Below are positions 54,720 through 64,000 of a DNA stretch of 64,000 nt, one piece after another (within the stretch, counting starts at the first letter, position 1; each line of letters starts with the position of its first letter). The stretch lies in the NCBI GenBank assembly GCA_029204225.1, contig CM055092.1:71571895-71635894 (forward strand), given 5' to 3'. Below the pieces are notes generated by a model, which did no database searches, was not told where the DNA came from, and saw only the letters and a program-made list of their open reading frames with translations. The translations under genes and the position numbers were made by a program. This DNA comes from Diphasiastrum complanatum (taxonomy: Eukaryota > Streptophyta > Lycopodiopsida > Lycopodiales > Lycopodiaceae).

Positions 54720-56640
54720 ATGATGCATCCATTAGAAATATTCACTCCTCAAGCTTTCTGGACAATAATAGAAGAGTTTGTAATTGCTGATGATGCACTA
54801 TCAAATGTGAACTCGTCTAAGAGAAAAGCAACAATGGAAAATGAATATAATTCACTAATCAAGAACCCCAATTGGACGCTTGTCAAAACACCATTCAAAA
54901 GAAAGATCAATGACTACAAGTGGCTTTTAAAAGAAAATATTTTCGTGGAAGGCAAGACTTGTATCCAAAGGCTACTCACAAATTTCAAGAATCAACTATA
55001 TAGAGACTTTTTGTCTTGTCATCAAACTATCTTCTATTCAAATCTTGTTGGCAACTGAGGTAGCATAAGATCATGAAGTACATCAAGTGGAGATATTAAC
55101 AACATTCTTGAATGGTTTATTCAAGAAAATATTTATATGCATTAACATGAACGTTAGGCCTTTAAAGCTCTTGAAGAACCTTTAAATAGGTTTTTTATGA
55201 GCTCAAGCAAAATTCAAGAGTTTAGTTTAAAAAATCAATGATTGTCTGTTATATCTTGGTTTTATTTCTTTAGTGTTGTTGACTCAAATGTCTATATCAA
55301 AGATGACCTTCTAGATTTTATCACTATTGCACTTTGCATGCATGATGCACTACCTATTAAGCACTTCTACTTTCCTCCTAAAAAAATACTAAGCCAAACC
55401 TTTATAAAGAATTTGACATGACACATCTTGGACCAGTCCACTATTTACTTGGCATTTAGATCCTTCATGGTCAACCAAAAAGTCCATTTATACAAATCAA
55501 TAGAGGTACTTGCAAACAATACTTGGAAATTTTCAATATGCATGAATCAAAACCAGTTGATTCTCTAATAAATCCAGGACTCAAACTTAGAAAGGATATG
55601 TGTCCAACAATACTATTGAGGTTTCCAACATGAAGAACTATCCATACCACCCACTCATTGGCTCAGTGATGCATGCAATGGCGTGCATAGTATTTGGCAT
55701 ATATAAGCACACTTAGTCAATTCATGTCCAATCTTCAATTTCAACATTGAAAAGCACTCAAAAGAGCAATGGAATATATTCAATACAATAAGAACCAACT
55801 TTTGTACTATTTTCACTTTCTTTATTCGACTATTCTGATTCAAATTGGGATGAAAACTTCGATATTACAAAAATTACTATATATTTCTATCAACAACATC
55901 AGTTTCTTGGAATAGTGTAAAAATCACCAAGACTTGTAGATCCCGTTGCAAACACCAAAAGGAGAGCTATAGAGCCAAGCCACCCAACCCAAGAAAAACT
56001 GAAGATCAGACCTCAATCAGCTTCACCCCCAAGCGCCACAGTGATGGAATACAAGAGAGGAGAGATTTCTGGCAACTAAATACCGAAATTTAGGGCAAGA
56101 TTTTGTTAGTATATATAGACTCCAAGAGGAGAAATATTTTCTCCAGAACTCTAATCCATTACTAACCAATCATTGAATTAGTATTGATATTCCTCTCCAT
56201 GCATAGAGTGATCAATCACCATGCACTACTCCACATGTCCAAATTGGAGTGCCTGGGCCCTTACAATGTTATTAATTAAATATATGCCCTAGATCGGAAT
56301 GTCAAATTGTAACTAATAAACTAATACACTGGAGTGTCGAATATCCATGTCAAGGAGTATTCCGACTTCTCAGTACAAGACATGGACATAACAAATATCA
56401 AGAAGTAAAAGTCAATTTTCTTATCCTTCATTGAAGCTAAGTATGTTGCTGCAAGTCAACCAAAGAAATATTCTCTTGCAGGATATTAAGTTGAACCAAA
56501 ATAATTTGACTACCATTTACTATGATAATTTTATTTTCATTTTTCTTTTTCTGAATCTTAGACTTCACTCTAGAAATAAATATATTGCAACTCAATTTTA
56601 TTTCGCTAGAAAGAAAGTCCATGCTAAGCATGTAGAGTCA
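54720..56640 (+). pseudogene. Ty1/copia RT-RNase H remnant split by a solo LTR
   Basis: Starts with a linker and RT start (TPQAFWTI, ATMENEYNSLIKNPNWTLVKTP, YKWLLKENI). RT pieces (VYIKDDLLDFITIALCMHDA in the YVDD region) follow in mixed frames, then RNase H. RNase H is cut at VSWN by a 478-bp insertion (55916-56393) and resumes beyond it with SIFLSFIEAKYVAASQPKK. Heavily mutated throughout. Confidence 0.8.
55916..56393 (+). mobile_element. solo LTR, 478 bp, inside a copia RNase H
   Basis: Begins TGTAAAAATC and ends CATAACA (TG...CA). Flanked by AATAG (55911-55915) and AATAT (56394-56398), a five-base target duplication with one mismatch. Contains a TATA box (AGTATATATAGAC, about 56107-56119). 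The RNase H frame of the host remnant resumes directly after it. Confidence 0.8.
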
Positions 56641-57318
56641 ATTTATTGTCAAAAAAACTCTATGGGAGCCATAATGAAAATTCAATTTGCCATTGCAGAC
56701 ACACAAGCGTTCAAAAATGCTTATACCACAACCACAACATGTGACAACACCTGGACCCCTCCCCCCCTCCCTCCTCTGAGGCCATACACACCAGCTTCTT
56801 GACTTCACGAGTGCACTGTTGGATTATCTCCTCTACTCTCCTAAATCCCATGCTAATATAGTTCCATTCATAATGCCGCAAATTTACATGCATTGTCGCA
56901 CAACTCTATTATTGAAGACGAACAAGAGAATGGCCCTCGACTTATCGACTTGGTCGACACATCGGAGAAGCCCGACTTGTCGATTACCCAATTGGCCACA
57001 ACAGTGACTTGTTCGATGTCCGAATAGTTGAAGCCTCCTCATGTTCACTTCATGTAATGTGCAAACAACTGGACAATCACAATAACATATCGCGTAGATT
57101 CCAACATGGGCATCCGACGGATTTTCAAAAATTTTATAATCCGTCACAATCCGATGCGTCCGAATCCGATATTCAAGCAAAAATTCCCAAACTGATTGGG
57201 TCGCATCGCCAACTCAAACTACTCTTGGTAAGATCAACATAGTCAAGTCCTCATTTCTCAAATGGTACTTGTGCTAAAACTGAATAGAAAGGCTCATAAT
57301 TCTATTTCATAGGATGAC
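56641..57318. other. no gene recognised
   Basis: Short C-rich run near 56757-56770. 57110-57175 contains several TCCGA/ATCCG motifs recalling the subterminal array at 27251-27830, but no terminus. Nothing else assigned. Confidence 0.4.
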
Positions 57319-58000
57319 TGTTAAATTTGTACACAAGCTAGTTTGCACAATTACCACTTGTAAATGACTTTGAGGCCATGTTGTGGGATGTCACATGTGC
57401 CAAAAGCATAGGATACCTTATTCTAAGTCATATCATTAACCTAGCTTTGGAATGGTACCTTTGGGATATGTCCAAAGAGTGTATAGATAGGGTAGAGAGA
57501 AAGTAGGAGCTAAAAATAGCATTTTTCTCATTGTTTTTGGATCTTGAGGCATTGATCCTAAATAGGGTGGATCAAGTGGGTCTTTAGGTTAGATTTTAGG
57601 GTTAGTTTATGATGACTACATAGAAGCCCTAATATGCTCAGATCTGAGCTCTACATGCATAAATATGTGATGGGATTTCCATCCAATTATGAGCAAAATC
57701 GAGAATTTCCTTCTTGACTAGTTTGAGTCTATGATTTGATTGATGAATGCTATTGGCATAGAATTTTTTGTGATGATTGAATGAGTTTGGAGTTGCAGGT
57801 ATAGTACACAGGCGGCGACAGGCCGTACTTTCACACGTGTGAAGAGTTTTGGAGCTAATTCAAGGAGTTCAAGCCAAGATAAGCTAGAAATCAATGCATT
57901 GATTAGTAATCTAGCTTCTAGATCTTGTTTGGATCTTAGGTAGGTGCTTTCTCCATCATTTCTAAGATCAAATGGGATTATTTTTGCTGCATTTTTACCA
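57319..58000 (+). repeat. 5' LTR of the copia element, with PBS after it
   Basis: Starts TGTTAAATTTG and ends ...TTTTTACCA. TGGTATTAGAGCC (58001-58013) is the initiator-Met PBS with one change. About 682 bp. Confidence 0.8.
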
Positions 58001-58869
58001 TGGTATTAGAGCCATTCCAAGAAATGAGCTTCACTTCATGCTAGAATCATAGATTTTGATGCAATTCAAGCATTGATTGCTATCTAGACATAATCTATGA
58101 GTAGTATCTTCAATTCTTGATCAATTTGAGTGAAGAGGGACCTAATGGTTTTTTATTTACATGCTTTTTAGCTTCAAAATTCGAGTTATGGTCATCTCTT
58201 ATCAATTGGATCAAAATAGCAAGTATTTTGCACTTTCATCATATTGATGCTACTCGATTTGTGGAGTTTATCACAAGGAATAGTTTTCAATCAATCAAAA
58301 GGAAGGTAGATACTTATCTTTGGTACTGTAATAGGTTGTTCTTAGACTTATTGAGGTCTTAGAAATTCAATTTTGGGGTCAACCCAAAGACTTTGATAAG
58401 TGCTCATCAAGGAATGCAATTCTAGTCAAGATTGTGTTCAATTTTTGCTTGATTTGTGAGATAGTTTGGATTGATTATTGTAGGAATGATTCAAAGAGGC
58501 ATGATTCAACCTGATCTTGTAGGAATGATTTGATTCAACCTGATCTTGTAGGAATGATTTGAAGAGGCATTTATGTGCATATGATTCCTTTTGGTTCAGG
58601 TTACGTGAATCTAATATCCTTGTGAAGTCGAGATCAAGGAGGAGGCAATTCTAGATCGAATTTTTTTATGCAGGTTCAAGCTAGTTTCCATTCTCGTTGA
58701 CATTCATAGATTTGATTTGGCTTAAGATCAAGTAGGATCTTATTGAGAGATCAAGTTTTGAGCTTTCTCAAGTCCCTAGGTAGTGGGATAGCTAGTCTTT
58801 CAATCATTTCTATTTTGCATCTATTCTTGTGATCAAGATCTTGTTTAAAGATAGATGACTTCAATAAAT

Positions 58870-59696
58870 GCATATCTTTTGGATTCACATGATAGATTGA
58901 ATGCTTTTAATTATTCAATTTGGAAGCTAAGAATAGAATCAATTCTTATTTTACAAGATCTAATGAATATAGTGAGTGGTGAAGAGGATGAGCCCATTCA
59001 CCCTTAAGAAGCTACAAAATACAAAAGGAGGTGCAAGGTTGCTCTCCATTGTATAAAAATGAATGTGAGGTAGGTGCTTGCACCTCGGCTCAAGAAGCAT
59101 GGGAAACTCTTCAAAAGATATATGAATCCAAGAATACTTCAAGGTTGCTATCCTTGAAGAATCAAATCCTTCAATGTTTTCAAGATAAAGGAGAGAGTGG
59201 ACATTCATATGTGTCGAGAGTTAAGGACTTAAACAAGGAGCTTGCTTACATAGGAGATTCCATTAAAGAAAGTGAACTTGTTCAACTAATCTTGAATGGT
59301 TTGAGTGTGGATTTTGCTAACCTAGTGCAAGGCTATGCAATTATAGGCAAGTTGCCCTCACTTGAATATCTCCAAGGAGTCCTTATGGCCGAGGAGAGTA
59401 GGAGAACTCACATCAAGTCAAGGATGGAGAAGCACTCCCTCAATGATGGAGATGACAAGGCTCTTTTCACCAAGAGCAAGAGCAAATCCAAAGACAAGGG
59501 TGCTGCATTCAAGAAGAATCAAGTCAAAGGTGAAGATCAAGAAGGATCTTCAAGTCCAAGCTCGAGCAAGCCAAAGAAAGATAAGTCGAAGGTCAAATGC
59601 TACTTTTGTGGCAAGATGGGGCACTATGCCTCGGAGTGCTTCAAGAGAAGCAATCTCAAAGTCAAGCAAACCCATGTTAGAGAAAAATACAGATAG
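58870..59696 (+). pseudogene. copia gag with CCHC zinc knuckle
   Basis: The N-terminal part (FNYSIWKLRIESILILQDLM) is in another frame and broken near 59000. From 59031 a 221-codon frame continues: AQEAWETLQKIYESKNTSRL, YVSRVKDLNKELAYIGDSI and GLSVDFANLVQGYA are typical copia capsid (UBN2-type) segments, then a Lys/Ser-rich stretch and CYFCGKMGHYASEC, the CCHC nucleic-acid-binding knuckle. The frame's last residues come from the palindromic insertion at 59675. Confidence 0.88.
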
Positions 59697-61024
59697 AAAA
59701 GGATCGTAAAATCGAGGTTTACCAATCTAGGAATCCTCGATGGTCTTCTACAACTCAAAATGGATCAAAATCAGCAAGCTATGGTTCATAGATTTGATCA
59801 TAGTTCAATCTGTGTGAATTCTTCTCTATGCCTTTCAGATGAATCAAGGACAAGAATATGTCTACTTGCTGGCCACTATAGTTGAAAGTGTTAAATCTGC
59901 AAAAATAGTACCAAATTGACTTGTAATTGCTTCTGTTAATAGATCCTATGCAATAGATGACTTATGCCTTTGATTTCACCTAAATCTGACAACACATGAA
60001 AGAGAAATGTATGATTGAACAAATAGAACCAGCGCCCCTCCCAGAAATGGTTGATTGTTGTCATGGATCAGATATGCTCTGAAATCGAAGTGGAAATGAT
60101 CTGACTAGTAGCGCCCTCCTCCAAGAATCAGTATGCAACTGTTCTCATCGAAATCTAATGAGAGAGAAGGAGAAACAAGTAAATGATCAGATCATATACA
60201 AGTGGCATCATCATACAAGAAGGCCCTCCACGAGTTTGTACTAAAAAAATTTGCCCCACATATCCTAGTTTGCATGCGACATGCAAGATGCATCCATGAC
60301 AAACTAGACACATGCAATTAGACATGCAAATTGCCACCTACCTTGGACACTTGGCAATAGCATGCAATGCATTGTACATACATCAATTCTTATAAATAGA
60401 ACCTCCACGATTTGGAGGAGTGTGATTTTGGGATAATCTTTCATTCTTCATCACTTTGTTGTCTCCTCCATCTCAGATTGTGTAGTAGCTCGCAGTAGGA
60501 TCTGATTTGATCATTTACTTGTTTCCCCTTCTCCTCTCATCAGATTTCGATGAGAACAGTTGCATACTGATTCTTGGAGGAGGGCGCTACTAGTCAGATC
60601 ATTCCCACTTCAAATTCAAGGCAGATCTGATCCAGGACAACAATCAACCATTTCTGGGAGGGCGCTGGTTCTGTTTTGTTCAATCATACATTTCTCTTTC
60701 ATGTATTGTCAGATTTAGGTGAAATCAAAGGCATAAGTCATCTATTGCATAGGCTCTATTAACAGAAGCAATTACAAGTCCATCTAGTTCTGTTTTTCCA
60801 GATTTAACGCTTTCAACTATAGTGGCCAGCAAGTAGACATATTCATGTCCTTGATTCATCTGAAAGGCATAGAGAAGAATTCACATAGATTGAACTAAGA
60901 TCAAATCTATGAACCACAGCTTGCTAATTTTTGATCCATTTTGAGTTGTAGAAGACCATCGAGGATTCCTAGATTGGTAAACCTCGATTTTACGATCCTT
61001 TTCTATCTGTATTTTTCTCTAACA
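59675..61024. mobile_element. 1.35-kb palindromic insertion with ~520-bp inverted arms
   Basis: Left arm 59675 to about 60197 and right arm about 60499 to 61024 are reverse complements, about 94% identical by eye, around a 300-bp spacer. Ends are TGTTAGAGAAAAATACAG and its complement, so TG...CA. Flanking pentamers ACCCA (59670-59674) and ACCTA (61025-61029) look like a target duplication with one change. The spacer carries a TATA box (TATAAATA, 60391-60398) pointing right. No ORF of note. Could be a foldback element or an LTR with an internal inverted duplication. Confidence 0.85.
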
Positions 61025-61089
61025 ACCTAGGCCAAGAGGAAGAGGAAAGCTCTCATGAAGATTCACTCATGATGTCAAGTTTCTCATCT

Positions 61090-62230
61090 TCAAGCATAAG
61101 AGGTGAAGACCGGGATGGAAGGTAAATTATGTCATCTTCAAAGGAGCTTATATGGTTGGAAACAAGCATCGAGATGTTGGAATTCAAGAGATCATGATTT
61201 CTTAGTTTCTATTGATTCACTCAAAGTATATGATCCAACTTTGTACATAATGTATGATGTAAATGGCACTTTTATTGATTTATGTAGATGACATCATCCT
61301 TAGTGGTGATAACATTGATGGTATTGAGAAAACCAAGAAAAATTTATCACTAGAATTTAAGATGGCAGATCTTGGTCAACTTCACTTTATATTGGGCATT
61401 GAATTACTTAGAGGTTCAGATTTCATCTTCATTAGTCAAACTAAGTATGCTCAAAGTTTGCTCAATAAATTCAAGATGCAAGACTACAAGCATGTAGAAA
61501 CACCAATGGAGCAAAATGTAAAAGTGCTCAATAAAAGTGATGAAGCATCCTTTATGGACATCACTCTTTATAGGCAACTTATAGGCTCTTTAATGTGGAT
61601 CACCATAACTAGGCCTGATCTATGCTTTAGTATGTGTAGGCTAAGTCAATATATGCAAGATCCATTAGTGATACATTGGAAAAATGCTAAAAGGACCTTG
61701 ATACATCTCGGCCGGGTACTCTAGATCATGAAATTCTCTATAGAGGAGATGTCATTGATTTGCATGCCTTTAGTGACTCAGATTTTGCAAGTGACAAAAG
61801 GGGTAGGAAGTCCACAAGTGCCTATGCAACATTCATTGGTGGAGGAGTAGTTTCTTGGTTGTCAAAGAAACAAAAACCATCTCACTTTCTTCAACCGAAG
61901 CCAAGTATAAAGTTCTCACCACTACAACAAAGCAGCTATTATGGATCAAGAGGCTACTTATGGAGCTGAAAGTCATTAGTTTAGATGTTCCAACTCTCTA
62001 CAATGACAACATTTCAGCCCAACACCTTGCAACCAATCCAATCTTCCATGCAAGGTCAAAACATATCTCTCATCATTTTGTAAGAGAGAAGGTGCAATCA
62101 CAAGAGATATTTTTGGAGCATGTGACAAGTAGTGAATGTATTGATGATATCCTCACCACTTCAAAGAGCTGCATTTGTGAAGTTAAGATCAGCCCTAGGG
62201 TTGATAAGCAAGTCTATGTTATCTTCAAAC
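61090..62230 (+). pseudogene. copia RT end and RNase H
   Basis: KLCHLQRSLYGWKQASRCWN (RT), then LLIYVDDIILSGDNIDGIEK with the YVDD site, ADLGQLHFILGIELLRG, YRQLIGSLMWITITRPDLCF, RNase H DSDFASDKRGRKSTSAYATF and ISLSSTEAKYKVL, then VPTLYNDNISAQHLATNPIFHARSKHI (split here by a frame change). At least three frame changes (about 61280, 61720, 61860). Everything before KLCHLQ is deleted and replaced by gag plus the palindromic insertion. Confidence 0.9.
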
Positions 62231-62233
62231 TAG

Positions 62234-62398
62234 TTGTGAGGAGGAGTGTTAAATTTACACAAGCTAGTTTGCACAATTACCACTTGTAAATGACTTTGAA
62301 GCCATGTTGTGGGATGTCACACGTGCCAAAAGCATAGGATACCTTATTCTAAGTCAAATCATTAACCTAGCTTTGGAAGGTACCTTTGGGATTTGTCT
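62234..62398 (+). repeat. polypurine tract and truncated 3' LTR
   Basis: TTGTGAGGAGGAG, then TGTTAAATTTACACAAGC from 62247. Identity with the 5' LTR (57319 onward) stops at about 62395, so most of this LTR is lost. Confidence 0.82.
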
Positions 62399-63684
62399 CA
62401 CATTTATTTATCACAACAATCGCCTGTCCCACAAGCTAAAAGGCTCTTCTTTGTTAATTTTTTTGTCAAGATTTGTCATGTTGCCACTTGACATATTCCT
62501 TCTTTAGTTCCTTTTTCCATATTGGAAAAATAAAACATTTTCTTATTCACATTTATCCAACGTTTCACAGGGGCAAAATGTTGATTCAAATATCTGCTTC
62601 CAAACTCCATGAGATTCTTACATAATGCAAAATCAAATGCAAGGTGATAAATTTGCCAACATGGCTCTATTGTAAGTGCCCTAGAGTTTATGGCAATGAG
62701 GGCTTGAATTAGTTAGAGCTCAGTAGACATCTACAATGAAAATGTAAGAAGTTTGTTTAAGCAACTGCATGCAAGTTACGATGATGCTCCTTTTGCAGCC
62801 AATGAATTTTTATATAAATTATTCTCATATGAGACATCTTTTTCATCAATCATTATTCACAATTCAGCACAGCACATAGCATGTTTCAATCAAAGCAAAG
62901 TACTGAAATAATGTTCCCAAATTGCTTGACATGTGCTACCCTTTCTTTCCCTTCCGAACCAGTGTATTTACTCCACTTGACTTTGGATCGGACACAATAT
63001 GTGAAATTCTATATTGGTTTAAGATGGACTTCTAGTCGTGCTACATAGCTTCTTTGCCTTTGCTCTCAAATCTATATTCATTACATATATCACTAAAATA
63101 ACACATCTTGAGATGATCGTCAACTTTATAAGAATATAATAAGTATCACATAATCATAAAAAGACACAGAAAGATGACTCAAATCTGCATATTAGCATAG
63201 CATATCTATAGTCAAGCAATAGCATATGCACCTGTTCCAAATTGTGTGCATTACAGCTAGACAAATTCAGCTACAAGGCTATAACATTATCTTGAAGAGA
63301 TTGTATTACATATGATATTGTATCACGACGGCAACCTTATTCGAGAGAACCTGCAAAGAAAGGGCTCACAAAGTCACGATTGCTTAAAGCACACATTACT
63401 ACTAGCTGATTGCCAATAATGCCAGCCTTATTCAACCTACAGAATCCCGTGAAACAATTTGTTAAACAAAACAATGTTATGCTCTTTTCAACGTGCAAAG
63501 TACAAAATTTTGATACAAAGGAAAATTCAAATGAAGCAGAAAAGACACCCAACTTACAAGTTAATAACGGTCATCACAAAAAAAAAGTCATCACTGAAAG
63601 TGTTTCTATCCTTTTGTTGGAGTGTGTTTCATCATTTTCTATAATGAAAAGCTATAAGAACATTCCATCACTCTCTAGATAAAG
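62399..63684. other. no gene recognised
   Basis: AT-rich non-coding DNA. A minus-strand stretch at 63345-63415 (RLNKAGIIGNQLVVMCALSN) is open and flanked by AG and GT, but nothing confirms it as an exon. Confidence 0.4.
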
Positions 63685-63796
63685 CTATGTCATGTCACCA
63701 ACATCTTCCAGCGTTAAAACCTCCTCATTTTTTAAGACTTTCTTCGACTCTATAGGTTCCTCATATTCGCTCCCTCGACCTCTGCATACTTGAATG
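63685..63796 (-). CDS. possible last exon of an unidentified gene
   Basis: On the minus strand an open stretch ends GSEYEEPIESKKVLKNEEVL, then TLEDVGDMT and TAG (63685-63687). It is acidic and Lys/Glu-rich with ordinary plant codon use, unlike the TE debris around it, and is preceded by AG sites suitable as acceptors (after GATAG at 63797 or TATGCAG at 63782). I do not recognise the protein. The rest of the gene would lie at higher coordinates, outside the window. Confidence 0.25.
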
Positions 63797-64000
63797 CTAT
63801 CTTTAGGAAATGCCAATAGTAACATTCGGCACTGGTAAAATCTCAGTAATCTGTTAAAGCTTGAGCATGGCTAACTACCGGACACAGAAAACAATTCATT
63901 CAAGTGTGCAAACTAAACTAACTATGACAAAAAGTTTGCTGTGCAGGTAACAGGGCTTAAGAAGTTATCAACTTGATGACTTCCAACCTGGAGTCTAAAT

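Larger units (their letters stand above)
57319..62398 (+). mobile_element. Ty1/copia element, internally deleted, nested insert
   Basis: 5' LTR 57319-58000, PBS 58001-58012, gag 58870-59696, a nested palindromic insertion 59675-61024, RT-RNase H remnant 61090-62230, PPT 62234-62246, truncated 3' LTR 62247-62398. The first about 150 bp of the two LTRs are nearly identical. Protease, integrase and the first half of RT are missing. Confidence 0.85.

Noticed and set aside
63337-63552. 71-aa minus-strand ORF as a gene
   Set aside because: No recognisable domain; the AG/GT-flanked part alone is too weak to call an exon.

Overview
The window looks like nuclear DNA of a flowering plant: one intron-rich host gene of a plant protease family, long AT-rich non-coding stretches, many CT/GA/AC microsatellites, and a dense nest of decayed Ty1/copia and Ty3/gypsy LTR retrotransposons on both strands. 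I see no rRNA, tRNA or CRISPR, and no bacterial-type organisation.

The host gene is an aleurain-like (cathepsin H type) papain-family cysteine protease on the minus strand, 22364 down to 8035. I could assemble eight exons (209, 122, 113, 74, 265, 132, 139 and 50 bp) that join in frame into 367 codons plus a stop, with signal peptide, inhibitory propeptide, catalytic Cys169, His309 and Asn330, and the family C-terminus. Six exons sit together in 20725-22364. The last two (8290-8428 and 8035-8084) lie beyond a 12.3-kb intron. That intron holds a gypsy element in the sense orientation (12397-17455, LTRs about 98% identical), a gypsy remnant with its own 3' LTR (17985-19500) and several small tandem repeats.

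Left of the gene (1-8034): a (CT)n block, an unrecognised 183-aa ORF (338-889), LTR and primer-binding-site debris, a ~206-bp tandem repeat (2480-3110), a decayed copia RT/RNase H (3171-4186) and a copia integrase scrap (5890-6160). Right of the gene: a gene-poor stretch (22365-26380), a copia integrase/RT remnant (26380-27245) abutting a CACTA-like terminus with a GTCGGA-rich subterminal array (27251-27830), then more non-coding DNA to about 34 kb.

From 34083 to 38434 lies a coding-poor LTR element. Its primer binding site and 5' leader match the leader of the gypsy element in the protease intron, including five copies of a GTGCTGCC...AGCAC motif. The two look like a pol-bearing element and a non-autonomous relative. 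38687-41685 holds a copia pol interrupted by one nonsense codon and a gypsy RT scrap. 42243-51740 contains a gag scrap, a copia pol with PPT and 3' LTR start, an Athila/Tat-type gypsy pol and another copia remnant. 53120-62400 contains copia remnants, one split by a solo LTR (55916-56393) and one (57319-62400) carrying a 1.35-kb near-palindromic insertion (59675-61024) with TG...CA ends and a 5-bp near-duplication. A possible last exon of another gene lies at 63685-63796.

The most unusual items are the palindromic element, the leader repeats shared between the two gypsy-type elements, and the complete protease gene spanning a TE-filled intron with sense-strand poly(A) signals. All alignments and identities were made by eye.
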